From Candidatus Poribacteria bacterium (lineage in GTDB: Bacteria; Poribacteria; WGA-4E; WGA-3G): a DNA stretch of 64,000 bases. Made by a program: the position numbers and the translations under genes. The notes under the pieces are model-generated. The model had not been told where the DNA came from. It saw only the letters and a program-made list of their open reading frames with translations, and ran no database searches. Of this stretch, positions 36,479 through 44,835 are shown piece by piece. The stretch is taken from NCBI GenBank assembly GCA_028818705.1, contig JAPPNJ010000029.1, forward strand, positions 1-64,000. Direction: 5' to 3'. How positions within the stretch are numbered: position 1 is the stretch's first letter; each line of letters opens with the position of its first letter.

Positions 36479-37285
36479 ATGAATTCCAAGAATGATTTTC
36501 ACGTTGATTTGACAGAGGGGCAGATCGCCTTTTTCCGAGAAAACGGATACTTGAGCATCCCGCGCATCACGACAGATGAAGAGGTTGAGTGGCTCAAAGG
36601 CATTTACGACGAACTTTTCACAGCGCGGACTGGGGAAGCAGAAGGACGCTACTTTGATTTGGCGGGTCGGCGTGCACACAATGGACGTGAGACGTTGCCG
36701 CAGGTATTGGGTCCAGAGGCGCAATTTCCAGAGCTCCGTGAAACTGTTTATTTTCGAAACGCACACCGGCTTGCTGCGAATTTGCTCGGTGTGGAATCCG
36801 AAAAGGTCAGTGGTGGTGGGCACATGATTTTGAAGCCTGCCCATTACGGGAATGCAACGCCGTGGCATCAAGATGAGGCGTACTGGAATCCTGAGATTCT
36901 GCCGCATAGTTTGAGTGTTTGGCTTCCGCTGGATAGAGCGACAGTTGAGAGTGGGTGTCTCCAATTTATTCCGAAATCGCACAAAGGGAAGGTGCGTTGG
37001 CATCGCCATATCGACGACGACCCGCTCGTGCACGGATTGGTAACGGATGATGTTGACACATCAGAGGCGGTTGCGTGTCCGATACCCGCGGGTGGTGCGA
37101 CGTTCCATCATTGTCGGACTTTACACTATTCAGCGCCGAACACGACGGCAGCGGTGCGACGAGCATATATTCTCGTGCTCGGTGGCCCACCACGGAAGCC
37201 GGATAAACCTGCACATCGTCCGTGGCAAACTGAGGAGCAAGCGGCACTCGCGCAACTCAAATCATTAGCGGTGGACGGAACGTAG
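36479..37285 (+). CDS. Phytanoyl-CoA dioxygenase (PhyH) family Fe(II)/2-oxoglutarate oxygenase
   Basis: 268 aa beginning with the usual FFRENGYLSIPRITTDEEVE. The iron ligands are in TPWHQDEAYW (HxD) and GATFHHCRTLHYSAPNTT, with Arg in RRAYIL for 2-oxoglutarate. SGCLQFIPKSHKG is a typical family block. It hydroxylates a small molecule whose identity is unknown; this family is strongly expanded in Poribacteria. It starts 3 nt after sppA with no clear ribosome site, so it may be translated by coupling. Confidence 0.9.
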   Translation: MNSKNDFHVDLTEGQIAFFRENGYLSIPRITTDEEVEWLKGIYDELFTARTGEAEGRYFDLAGRRAHNGRETLPQVLGPEAQFPELRETVYFRNAHRLAANLLGVESEKVSGGGHMILKPAHYGNATPWHQDEAYWNPEILPHSLSVWLPLDRATVESGCLQFIPKSHKGKVRWHRHIDDDPLVHGLVTDDVDTSEAVACPIPAGGATFHHCRTLHYSAPNTTAAVRRAYILVLGGPPRKPDKPAHRPWQTEEQAALAQLKSLAVDGT

Positions 37286-37389
37286 TACATTGGTCAAAGA
37301 TGGTAGCCCAAGCAACGCGCCGGGCGGATATACGGAGAGGGTCGTTCTGGTAAAACCTGTCTGACCGAACCGCAAGGAAAGTTAAAAAT

Positions 37390-38427
37390 ATGAAAATCAT
37401 CTGTACCGGCATTAGTTGTTCGGGACGCAAAGAGTTAATGGCAGATTTCGCGGCGTTCTGTGCGCAAAAAGGAGTGAACATTGGTTTTTTCAATGTTGGT
37501 GATTATATGCGCCAAATTGGGGCGGAATCGAATGTTGATTTTACAGAAAAGGTGCTTGATTCAGATCCAGCGGTTTTATCGTTGGCGCGACGTACTGCTT
37601 TCTATGAAATCGCACAACTCGCTGCGGATTATAAACATGCCGTTATAGGATTACATGCCTGTTTTCGGTGGCGTGGTAGTCTTCTCGAAGGGTTTTCTTT
37701 CAAAGATATTGAAATTATCCAGCCCGACATTCTGATTAATGTCGTTGATAATATTGCCGATATATCGGAGCGAATGGAAGAGAATATGCAGTGGACAGGT
37801 ATGGGAAAAGCGACCCTCAATGTCTGGTTGGACGAAGAAGAGTTCTTGACGCGACAACTTGCGCAACTCATAGAGAAGCCGTACTACGCCGTAGCGAAAC
37901 AACATGATCTCGAAAATTTTTATGAACTGCTCTTTTCGCCGAGGAAACCGATATTTTATCTCAGTTATCCAATTACGCTCTTAAGAGACACCCCAGAAGA
38001 GATTGAGAAAATCCGTGAGATGGGTGAGAAGTTGAGCCGTTCGTTTATTGTTTTTGACCCGCTTTCTATTAAGGATATGGCACTCGTTACCCGCTCGAAG
38101 GTTGACGGTGCTGACCCGCTGAATCTGCCCCCAACTATGGGTGAGATGGATGTTGACGTGATCGAACAGATTAAAACGCGGACTATTTCGCGGGATTATC
38201 AGTTTATTCACCAGAGCGATTTTGTGGTTGTTATTTATCCTACGGATAAATTATCGCCGGGCGTGCTGAGTGAAATGAACTACGCTTCCCGTCATAATAA
38301 GCCGGTGTATGCGGTTTACGATGAGACGCGAAGTATCTTTTTTGAGAACTTGTGTGAACGGATCTTTGATACTTTTGAGGAACTTGAGGACTTTCTGTGT
38401 GAGACGTATAAGATAGATGAAGATTGA
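37390..38427 (+). CDS. Two-domain protein: kinase-like P-loop domain plus deoxyribosyltransferase-like domain
   Basis: The N-terminal part (1-180) opens KIICTGISCSGRKELMADFA, a P-loop position in which GRKE stands where GK(S/T) is usual. It continues with FFNVGDYMRQIG and an Arg-rich lid-like region, resembling archaeal-type adenylate kinases. The C-terminal part (180-345) has FYLSYPITLLRDTPEEIEK, SDFVVVIYPTDKLSPGVLSE and HNKPVYAVYDE, resembling nucleoside 2-deoxyribosyltransferase-like Rossmann folds with the catalytic-type Glu in LSPGVLSEM. A nucleotide-salvage or nucleotide-signal role is an inference. AAGGAAAG precedes the ATG. Not recognised as a named family. Confidence 0.7.
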   Translation: MKIICTGISCSGRKELMADFAAFCAQKGVNIGFFNVGDYMRQIGAESNVDFTEKVLDSDPAVLSLARRTAFYEIAQLAADYKHAVIGLHACFRWRGSLLEGFSFKDIEIIQPDILINVVDNIADISERMEENMQWTGMGKATLNVWLDEEEFLTRQLAQLIEKPYYAVAKQHDLENFYELLFSPRKPIFYLSYPITLLRDTPEEIEKIREMGEKLSRSFIVFDPLSIKDMALVTRSKVDGADPLNLPPTMGEMDVDVIEQIKTRTISRDYQFIHQSDFVVVIYPTDKLSPGVLSEMNYASRHNKPVYAVYDETRSIFFENLCERIFDTFEELEDFLCETYKIDED

Positions 38428-38451
38428 ATACTTCTGTTGGATTTACCCGCA

Positions 38452-38925
38452 ATGACAATCTATAAAATCTATCTTGATAGTTGTTGTGTAAGTCGTCCTT
38501 ATGACAATCAGACGCAAAATAGAATTAAGTCTGAAACTACAGCTATCATGCAGATTATCTCTCGTTTTTGGAACGGGGAATGGCAGTCGGTTACCAGCAC
38601 AGTTTTACAGTTTGAGATTAACCAAATTTCTGATTTAGCAAAACGTTCTTTCGTAAAGGGACTTTTCACTTCCATACCTCAAATTATTTTCGTTTCTGTT
38701 GGGGCGTCGGAGACCTTCAGAGGTAAGCAGCTTGAAGCATTGGGGTTTAAAGAGTACGATGCTTTGCATATCGCTTGTGCTGAAACCGGTAAAGCAGATG
38801 TGTTTCTCACTACAGACGATGCCGTAATTAGGAGGGCAAAACGTTTGGGATCTCAACTTCGCATCCGAGTCGAAAATCCAGATACATGGTTACAAGAGCA
38901 GACGAATAGTAAAGGAGGCAATTGA
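38452..38925 (+). CDS. PIN-domain protein, VapC-like toxin candidate
   Basis: 157 aa from ATG 38452 (the track uses an upstream TTG). Acidic residues of the PIN active site are in IYLDSCCVSRP, EYDALHIACAE and FLTTDDAVIRRAK. PIN toxins are Mg-dependent RNases. It is followed, one base after its stop, by an 81-aa gene with a strong ribosome site, an arrangement seen for toxin-antitoxin pairs, although here the toxin comes first. No DNA-binding motif is obvious in the partner. Confidence 0.8.
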   Translation: MTIYKIYLDSCCVSRPYDNQTQNRIKSETTAIMQIISRFWNGEWQSVTSTVLQFEINQISDLAKRSFVKGLFTSIPQIIFVSVGASETFRGKQLEALGFKEYDALHIACAETGKADVFLTTDDAVIRRAKRLGSQLRIRVENPDTWLQEQTNSKGGN

Positions 38926-38926
38926 A

Positions 38927-39172
38927 ATGGATGCACTTACTATGACCGATGAGCAAATTTTAAAGCTCGGTTTTAAGGCGTTAGTTGACAAACTTGGGCC
39001 TGATGGAATGGTGCGTTTTATCCATCAGTTTCGGGCTGGTACAGGAGATTACACCGAAGAACGGCAGCAATGGGTAGGAAAGTCCGATGTTGAAACCCTT
39101 GCTAAACAGATACAACAGGCTGAAAACGATCCTGAGTCTATTGCCAAAGCTCTGAAAACTATAATACAATAG
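38927..39172 (+). CDS. Small partner of the PIN protein (antitoxin candidate)
   Basis: 81 aa with AAAGGAGG eight nt upstream, inside the PIN gene's 3' end. It reads TMTDEQILKLGFKALVDKLG, PDGMVRFIHQFRAGTGDYTE and ERQQWVGKSDVETL, mostly helical. Similar short proteins with RFI-x-QF...GDYT-E-R-x-QWL are familiar to me beside PIN genes in other bacteria, but I cannot verify it here. The expected role is to bind and silence the PIN protein. Confidence 0.65.
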   Translation: MDALTMTDEQILKLGFKALVDKLGPDGMVRFIHQFRAGTGDYTEERQQWVGKSDVETLAKQIQQAENDPESIAKALKTIIQ

Positions 39173-39178
39173 CGCGAT

Positions 39179-40063
39179 ATGAAAATTGGTATCCTCTCTC
39201 GGGGACCTCAAAACCACTCCACACGAAGCCTCAGTGAGGCTGCTTTCAAGGCAGGACACACCGCCGAAGTTTTAGATCCTTTCGGTTTCTATCTCCATAT
39301 CGGTAATGATAACAGTCGCATTACATATCAGGGCAAACCGGCAGAGGATTTTGATGTTCTGATACCACGCCTCAGCCGGACAACGGTGCGATACGGCGAA
39401 GAGGTCGTGGCGCATTTTGAGTGGATCGGTACACCTGTCGTGAACCGGGCAAGATCAATCGTGGCGGCACGACACAAATTCCACTCTCTACGCATCCTCG
39501 CACAGCAGGGTTTGCCTATCCCACCGAGTCTCACCGTGGGTTCTGCCGCATTTTTAGAGGACACCGTAGCCGAAATGGGAGACTATCCGTTTATTTTAAA
39601 ACCGTTTCATGGGACCCACGGCACGGGCGTTATGTTATTAGATACGCCGACATCGCTGACTTCAGCGGTGGATGCGCTGTGTGATCTCCATGAAGATTAC
39701 GTGATTCAGCCTTTTATGGCAGAAGCAGGCGGTGTTGACATCCGTGTTCTCGTCGTAGGTGGTAAAGCGATTGCGGCGATGAAAAGAAGTGCTCCCGTTG
39801 GCGAATTCCGAGCAAATGTTCATAGGGGTGCTTCCGGGGAAGCGGTCTCGCTACCGGATGCATACACCGATGTTGCCATCAGAGCGGCAGCAGCACTTGA
39901 GTTGGAGATAGCAGGGGTTGATCTGCTTCAGACGAATGCGGGACCTGTTGTGTTGGAAGTCAATCCGTCACCAGGGTTCGAGGAATTGGAATCTGTTACA
40001 GGTATCAATATTGCGGGTGCGATTGTTGAATTTGTAACGGCTTTTGCGAGAGACCGCGCTTAG
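39179..40063 (+). CDS. RimK-type ATP-grasp ligase
   Basis: 294 aa. N-terminal pre-ATP-grasp domain (KIGILSRGPQNHSTRSLSEA, PRLSRTTVRYGEEV), then the RimK blocks VNRARSIVAARHKFHSLRIL, FILKPFHGTHGTGVMLL, EAGGVDIRVLVVGGKAIAAM and the Mg-binding VLEVNPSPGFEELE. It joins a carboxylate to an amine with ATP; RimK adds glutamate to ribosomal S6, and relatives make other alpha-glutamyl or similar links. The substrate cannot be set from sequence. It starts 6 nt after the small PIN partner. Confidence 0.9.
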   Translation: MKIGILSRGPQNHSTRSLSEAAFKAGHTAEVLDPFGFYLHIGNDNSRITYQGKPAEDFDVLIPRLSRTTVRYGEEVVAHFEWIGTPVVNRARSIVAARHKFHSLRILAQQGLPIPPSLTVGSAAFLEDTVAEMGDYPFILKPFHGTHGTGVMLLDTPTSLTSAVDALCDLHEDYVIQPFMAEAGGVDIRVLVVGGKAIAAMKRSAPVGEFRANVHRGASGEAVSLPDAYTDVAIRAAAALELEIAGVDLLQTNAGPVVLEVNPSPGFEELESVTGINIAGAIVEFVTAFARDRA

Positions 40064-40173
40064 TGCTGTTCCATGTGACCAAGTTATCGGGTTCTGGCAA
40101 GCGTATTGTAGCACAACTGTATGAAGATTAATTTTTTAATTTGGTGATTTTCAAACGTGCGATAATGCACGTC

Positions 40174-40284
40174 GCATGAATCAGAATCAACGGTATGAAT
40201 GCCGTGTGGCATTCACCGGGTATTCATGCCGTAAATCAACGGTATGAATGCCTTAATGGCATTCACCGGGCATGAACCGGGGCA
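40174..40284. repeat. H1 hairpin units, one nested inside another's loop
   Basis: First stem GAATGCC-GTGT-GGCATTC, then an outer pair TTCATGCC...GGGCATGAA split by a complete unit AATCAACGGTATGAATGCC...GGCATTCACCGGG. The gap 40064-40662 holds this, a MITE-like copy and another hairpin, and no gene I can support. Confidence 0.8.
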
Positions 40285-40379
40285 AGTACGCCGCAAAATC
40301 GCACTACTACGAACCCGCCCGTTTGTAGTAGGGCAATTCATTGCCCGTCAATTACCAGTTTATTTTCTGAAACTTCATT

Positions 40380-40506
40380 TATAGTAGATTTTAGAATTAC
40401 GTAGACAGTTTCCGAGAGGGCGAAGCACCAAAGCCGAAATTATCCTTGCCTAACAGAGGCGATTAGGATTCCGTAATATGTCCACATATTTTTATAATTC
40501 ACCATA
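40380..40506. mobile_element. MITE-like element, copy 3
   Basis: 127 bp with ends TATAGTAGATTTTAGAATTA and TTTTTATAATTCACCATA. The interior (GACAGTTTCCGAGAGGGCGA...) differs from the other two copies, so mainly the ends are conserved. Confidence 0.55.
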
Positions 40507-40539
40507 GTTTGTGGCGTGCGAAGTGTGCCTTAAAAGTAT

Positions 40540-40558
40540 CGCAAACTAACAGTTTGCG
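40540..40558. repeat. CGCAAACT-AAC-AGTTTGCG hairpin
   Basis: Perfect 8-bp stem, flanked by GTAT and GTACA. A second identical hairpin is at 46270-46288. Confidence 0.75.
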
Positions 40559-40662
40559 GTACAAAGTCTCTTTATCAAACTCACGTTACTTTTTTCATTC
40601 TATGCAGCAAAAAGAAATCACTCTAACCTATACTGACCGTTACGAGACACGTGGCATAAACA

Positions 40663-41829
40663 ATGGATGAGACTCCGAAAAAGATTTTGATGTTCAATCA
40701 CGAGTTTCCACCGATTGGTGGGGGTGGCGGTTGGGTCAGTTATTTCTTAGGTAAACACTTTGCGGCGGCGGGACACGATGTTCATCTGATTACTTCGAGT
40801 TATGGTGATTGTCCGGCGGATGAGGAGGTAGAGGGTTTTCACGTGCATCGGGTGCGAGCGCTTCGAAAGAATCCGGATGTGTGTGCGGTCCACGAGATGC
40901 TGACTTACGCTATCAGTTCGAGCCTTTACGGACTGCGGTTCGCCAAGCAGTTTGAACCGGATATTGTGCAGGTCTTTTTTGGTATCCCTGCTGGCGGCGG
41001 TGCGTATCTTCTGCGGAAGTTTCGCGATGTGCCGTATGTTGTATTTTTAGGCGGTCGCGATGTGCCGCGCCGTAATCCGGATCCGCCGTATTATCGATGG
41101 TTGTATCTGCTGCTAAAGCCGGTTATTCGGTCGATTTGGGGTGGTGCTTCGGTGGTTGTTGCCTGTAGTGACGGTTTGCGTGAACTTGCACGAGAAACCG
41201 CTTCCGACGTGAGGATGGATGTGATTCCTGACGGCTTAGACCTGAGTCGTTTCGAGCCGACGCTACGTGACCCTTGTCCAAAGCGAGTCCGAATCCTCAC
41301 AATTGGGAGGCTGATTCCACGCAAAGGTTTCCAATTTCTCATCCGCGCGCTTCCACAGATCGTTGAGGATACAGCACACGACTTTGAGATTGAAATTGTT
41401 GGTGATGGACCGTATCAGAAAGAGCTCCTGAAGTTGGCAGCAGACCTCAATGTAGCCGAGCATATCCGTTTTGCGGGTTCGGTGCCGTATTCGGAATTAC
41501 CGCAGAAGTATCGCGATGCTGATATTTTTATCTTGCCCTCGTTGGCGGAGGGTATGCCCCTCGTTGTTTTAGAGGCGATGGGGACGGGACTCCCGATTGC
41601 TGCCAGCCGCGTTCAGGGCATTGAGGAACTCGTGGCGGAAGACGTTAACGGTGCGCTTTTTGATCCGGGGGATGCTGATGGTCTGGCGCGTAGCCTTGTC
41701 AAGCTCATTAACGCAGGGAAAGGACGCGTTGAGATGGGTAAAGCCAGCGTTGAACGCGTTGAGCCTTACGATTGGAAACACATCGCTGACGCGTATTTAG
41801 CGCTTTATGTTGATATTTTGGGGGAGTAG
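40663..41829 (+). CDS. Glycosyltransferase family 4 (GT-B)
   Basis: 388 aa. N-terminal FNHEFPPIGGGGGWVSYFLG (glycine-rich acceptor loop), central VVACSDGLRELARE and VIPDGLDLSRFEP, C-terminal RILTIGRLIPRKGFQFLIRA, EIVGDGPYQKEL and the donor site PSLAEGMPLVVLEAMGTGLP with its EX7E pair. Retaining GT4 enzymes add sugars to lipids, glycans or small molecules; the donor is unknown. It stands alone between repeat-filled spacers. Confidence 0.92.
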   Translation: MDETPKKILMFNHEFPPIGGGGGWVSYFLGKHFAAAGHDVHLITSSYGDCPADEEVEGFHVHRVRALRKNPDVCAVHEMLTYAISSSLYGLRFAKQFEPDIVQVFFGIPAGGGAYLLRKFRDVPYVVFLGGRDVPRRNPDPPYYRWLYLLLKPVIRSIWGGASVVVACSDGLRELARETASDVRMDVIPDGLDLSRFEPTLRDPCPKRVRILTIGRLIPRKGFQFLIRALPQIVEDTAHDFEIEIVGDGPYQKELLKLAADLNVAEHIRFAGSVPYSELPQKYRDADIFILPSLAEGMPLVVLEAMGTGLPIAASRVQGIEELVAEDVNGALFDPGDADGLARSLVKLINAGKGRVEMGKASVERVEPYDWKHIADAYLALYVDILGE

Positions 41830-41849
41830 TTGTCAGTAATCAACAGTAT

Positions 41850-41925
41850 GAATGCCTTATGGCATTCTCCGGGTTTGCTACGCAAACCTTTCAGTTGTCA
41901 ATTTTCAGTAGCAATTGCCAAAGGA
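41850..41925. repeat. H1 hairpin unit followed by GGTTTGC hairpin and CAGTT arm
   Basis: GAATGCC-TTAT-GGCATTC (41850-41867), then GGTTTGC-TAC-GCAAACC (41873-41889) leading into TTTCAGTTGTC. The second hairpin has the same position and flank as GGATTAC-TGC-GTAATCC elsewhere but a different stem. Confidence 0.7.
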
Positions 41926-41934
41926 GAGTGAGAG

Positions 41935-43368
41935 ATGATTCCGATCAAAATTCTTGCCATCGGTGCGGGCGGTCTGCAACGCGCCTTAACCCATGAATTC
42001 GTTCATATTCTCAACCAGCGGAATCTCTATAATGGTGGTATCTTCGTCGGACAGCCGCGTGGTACCGAGAAAGCCGATGCGTTTAATCGACAAGATGGCG
42101 TGTACCATGTTGTCACATTTGACATGGGCGGTATCCACGGTATCCAACGGATTGAGAGCGTTGTTGGTGCGACGACACTCTCCACAAAAACCGGTCGTGA
42201 ATGGTTCTATTCCCAAACTGAGAATCCACTTGACCTCGTGCTGATTGGTGTAACCGAAGCGGGGATCGCTAAGGGTGAATTGGCGATGGATGTGCTGGAC
42301 GAGACCCTCTATCATTATTTTTCCCATCACGGTGCTGATTCGACGCTCTGTGTTATCAATACTGATAATCTCCGAAATAACGGGGACATTATTCGGGATA
42401 TTCTTTGCAATGAGTATCCGAAACGTAGTGCTGATTATACGACGTGGTTGGAAACAAATGTCGGTTTTCTCAACGAAATGGGAGACCGGCTTGTGCCGCA
42501 AGTTTATGCTGTGCCTAACGAAATTAAAGCGGCTGCGCGGGAACAGATTGAAGGTCGAGATGAACTGATAACTTACGCTGAGAACTCGCCTGCGACGCCG
42601 CTTATTTTGGAAGACTTAGAGAACATGTTACGCGTGCCGTTCGGAGAACTTCAGGACCAAGGTGTGGTTGTGAGTCAGGAGAGCATTGAACCGTATCACG
42701 ATTGGAAGCTGCTTTTAGTGAATTCTGTGCATGTGCCGGGTATTACACATAAGGGTGCACTCTCTGGTATCGAATATGTGAATGAAGCGGCGTCGCATCC
42801 GACCTTCGCGCCGCATCTCGAACGCCTCATGGAAGGGTATGCCGAGATTGTGGAGGCCGACATTCCGATAGCGGGGAAGAGTGCACAGGCATACTCGCTG
42901 GAATTTGTTAATCGTATCCGCAGTGTCAAAGATGACAATGCCCGGATTAACATCATCGAAACTGTGAAATTGCGTGAGCGCGCTGCGGATATTGTCCGAT
43001 CGCCGAATTACAATGCCAGCACGGAACTTTTCAAGTGTGATTTTGCTTATTCTTTCGCAACCGTACTCCGGTTTCTGACGCCGCACACTGATGATTATAA
43101 AGGTATCACTGATACTGGCACGGAATACGAGATCAGCGATCCCGACCGGACGATACAGAACGTGCTAAAGGGCGCGTTTGGCGCGAGTCGAGAAGATGTA
43201 AAGGGACGTATCTCTGCTATTCTCTCAAATACGGTACTGTGGTCGCCTGCTGACACCGCATTGAGCGGTTTGCATGAGAATCAGGACTTTACGGAACGTG
43301 TTGTGGGATATTATCATCGGTTGGTTAGCGGGGAGACGTGTCTTGAGGTTTTGGAAAGTTATCAATGA
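41935..43368 (+). CDS. Mannitol dehydrogenase/UxaB-family polyol or uronate oxidoreductase
   Basis: 477 aa. N-terminal Rossmann segment KILAIGAGGLQRALTHEF, then DLVLIGVTEAGIAKGEL, CVINTDNLRNNGD and the family active-site pattern KLLLVNSVH (Lys-x4-Asn-x2-His). Length and order match long-chain polyol-specific dehydrogenases such as tagaturonate reductase and mannitol 2-dehydrogenase. It interconverts a sugar acid or ketose with a polyol using NAD(P). AAAGGAG precedes the ATG. With the GH67-like and enolase-superfamily genes downstream it would suit uronic-acid use. Confidence 0.85.
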   Translation: MIPIKILAIGAGGLQRALTHEFVHILNQRNLYNGGIFVGQPRGTEKADAFNRQDGVYHVVTFDMGGIHGIQRIESVVGATTLSTKTGREWFYSQTENPLDLVLIGVTEAGIAKGELAMDVLDETLYHYFSHHGADSTLCVINTDNLRNNGDIIRDILCNEYPKRSADYTTWLETNVGFLNEMGDRLVPQVYAVPNEIKAAAREQIEGRDELITYAENSPATPLILEDLENMLRVPFGELQDQGVVVSQESIEPYHDWKLLLVNSVHVPGITHKGALSGIEYVNEAASHPTFAPHLERLMEGYAEIVEADIPIAGKSAQAYSLEFVNRIRSVKDDNARINIIETVKLRERAADIVRSPNYNASTELFKCDFAYSFATVLRFLTPHTDDYKGITDTGTEYEISDPDRTIQNVLKGAFGASREDVKGRISAILSNTVLWSPADTALSGLHENQDFTERVVGYYHRLVSGETCLEVLESYQ

Positions 43369-43372
43369 TTCA

Positions 43373-43572
43373 GTACGGATTACTGCGTAATCCTTTCAGT
43401 CCTCAGTTAACAGTTCACAGTACGCTCCGCTTACAGTCCTCAGTTAAGGGGTTGTTCGTGTCAGAATAACGGACACTAACCGACACGGGCATCTCTTAAC
43501 TGAAAACTGATAGCTGAAGGTGGAGTGCGCAGCACGGAACGTACTGAAAGCGTAGCGTACTGATAACTAATT
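43373..43572. repeat. CAGTTA-type inverted-arm element
   Basis: GGATTAC-TGC-GTAATCC hairpin, left arm CAGTCCTCAGTTAAGG, unrelated centre of about 45 nt, right arm CTTAACTGAAAACTGATAGC, then GGTGGAGTGCGCAGCACGG and a further CTGATAACTAATTGC. It reaches the end of the oxidoreductase gene on the other strand. Confidence 0.7.
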
Positions 43573-43573
43573 G

Positions 43574-44521
43574 CTAAAGCGAGATCACACCTTTTTTACG
43601 TTGAAGGACGGCATCGTAGAACCGCATGGTGCCGACGCAGTCTTGGATACTTGAGATGGGTTCTCGGTCTTCACGAATTGCGTTGACGAACTCAGTGAGG
43701 CTGATCCCATCACCTGTTAGCTCGCCGTTGCGCTGATCAGAAAAGTTTGAGGTGAATGTGTTCCCGTTTTCGGTAAAGTGCTGTGCCCCCCACAACCCGT
43801 CTAAAACGATGTATTCGTGTTGTCCGGTAATTTCGATGTAGTCATAGTTGCGCTGCCATAGGCGTTGACTGGTCAGCTGCAAACTTCCCACCGCGCCGTT
43901 TGTATATTCTACGGCAACAGCGAAAGCACCTTGTCCATCAACCTCGTTGTGAAAAACGCTGAGTTCCTTCACATCGGCACCGGCGATGTGTCTTGCCAAA
44001 TCGAAATGGTGGATAGCGAAGTCGAGCAGATAGCTTTTCACCGTAGGGTATTTTCCACTACAAAACGAGCAGAAGAGTTGTGTAAGCGTGCCGAAGGATT
44101 CGGTCTGCATAATCTGTCGTGCCTCTCGCACACCGAGGCTGAACCGCCGCTGGAAGTTCACCATTAGCGTTTTGCCGTGTTTTTCTGCGGTTTCTGCCAG
44201 AGCGATGGTTTCTGCGAGAGATGGTGCCGGGGGTTTTGGTGTGAAGACGTGATATCCGGCAGCGAGCGTTTCAAGCACGAGCGGTTGCCTTGGGTCGGGT
44301 CCCATGGAGATGATAACGGCTTCAAGGTCTTCCTTTTCAAACATTTCATGCCGATCGGTGTAATATCTGCCGGTGCCGAATTTGCCGGCAGCGTCTTTTG
44401 CACGATTTTCGTCAGCGTCGCAAACGGCTTGCAATGCGACAGGGGCGAGATGGAGTGCGGGATAAATGGTGTGCCTTGCGAAGCCGCCGGCACCGAGAAA
44501 TCCGATTCGAAGAGGTTCCAT
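43574..44521 (-). CDS. Gfo/Idh/MocA-family oxidoreductase
   Basis: From ATG 44521 (AAGGAAA upstream) the protein is 315 aa; the track start at 44647 adds a non-family tail. Rossmann motif RIGFLGAGGFARHTIYPAL, then AVCDADENRAKDAA, the family block HVFTPKPPAPSLAETIAL (the usual EKP is TPKP here) and FAIHHFDLARHIAG with the catalytic-type His. It oxidises or reduces a sugar or inositol derivative with NAD(P). The substrate is not evident. Divergent from the MFS gene beyond it. Confidence 0.88.
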   Translation of the reverse strand: MEPLRIGFLGAGGFARHTIYPALHLAPVALQAVCDADENRAKDAAGKFGTGRYYTDRHEMFEKEDLEAVIISMGPDPRQPLVLETLAAGYHVFTPKPPAPSLAETIALAETAEKHGKTLMVNFQRRFSLGVREARQIMQTESFGTLTQLFCSFCSGKYPTVKSYLLDFAIHHFDLARHIAGADVKELSVFHNEVDGQGAFAVAVEYTNGAVGSLQLTSQRLWQRNYDYIEITGQHEYIVLDGLWGAQHFTENGNTFTSNFSDQRNGELTGDGISLTEFVNAIREDREPISSIQDCVGTMRFYDAVLQRKKGVISL

Positions 44522-44582
44522 GTCTGTTTCCTTACTGTTAGGGCACAATGGCGTGTGCCTACTACTATTAGAGTTTGTAGGC

Positions 44583-44611
44583 AATTTAGCACAATTTTGG
44601 ACGCCTGTAAA
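44583..44611 (-). promoter_or_regulatory. Candidate promoter of the Gfo/Idh/MocA gene
   Basis: Minus strand TTTACA (44606-44611), 17 nt, TAAATT (44583-44588), about 60 nt before the ATG at 44521. The rest of the divergent gap 44522-44835 shows nothing else that I recognise. Confidence 0.45.
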
Positions 44612-44835
44612 GCAATTTTTTGCTTTTGTTCCAGCGGTGGGTTGCAAATTTTATTCAACCTAATTTGGAAAATCGTGTCAAAAGATAAGGCGCAGAATTT
44701 CTTATTTTCTACGGTGAATGCCTCGATTTTCGCTGTGACCTCAAAAGACCTTCCCAGTATTCAGGCAGCCGGTGAAATGACTTCTTGCATGCCCTCTATA
44801 TATACCAAAGAATTTAGATAGGAACAGAAGAGAGA

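Noticed and set aside
41986-42501. 171-aa minus-strand ORF
   Set aside because: Inside the mannitol-dehydrogenase-family gene; no motif.
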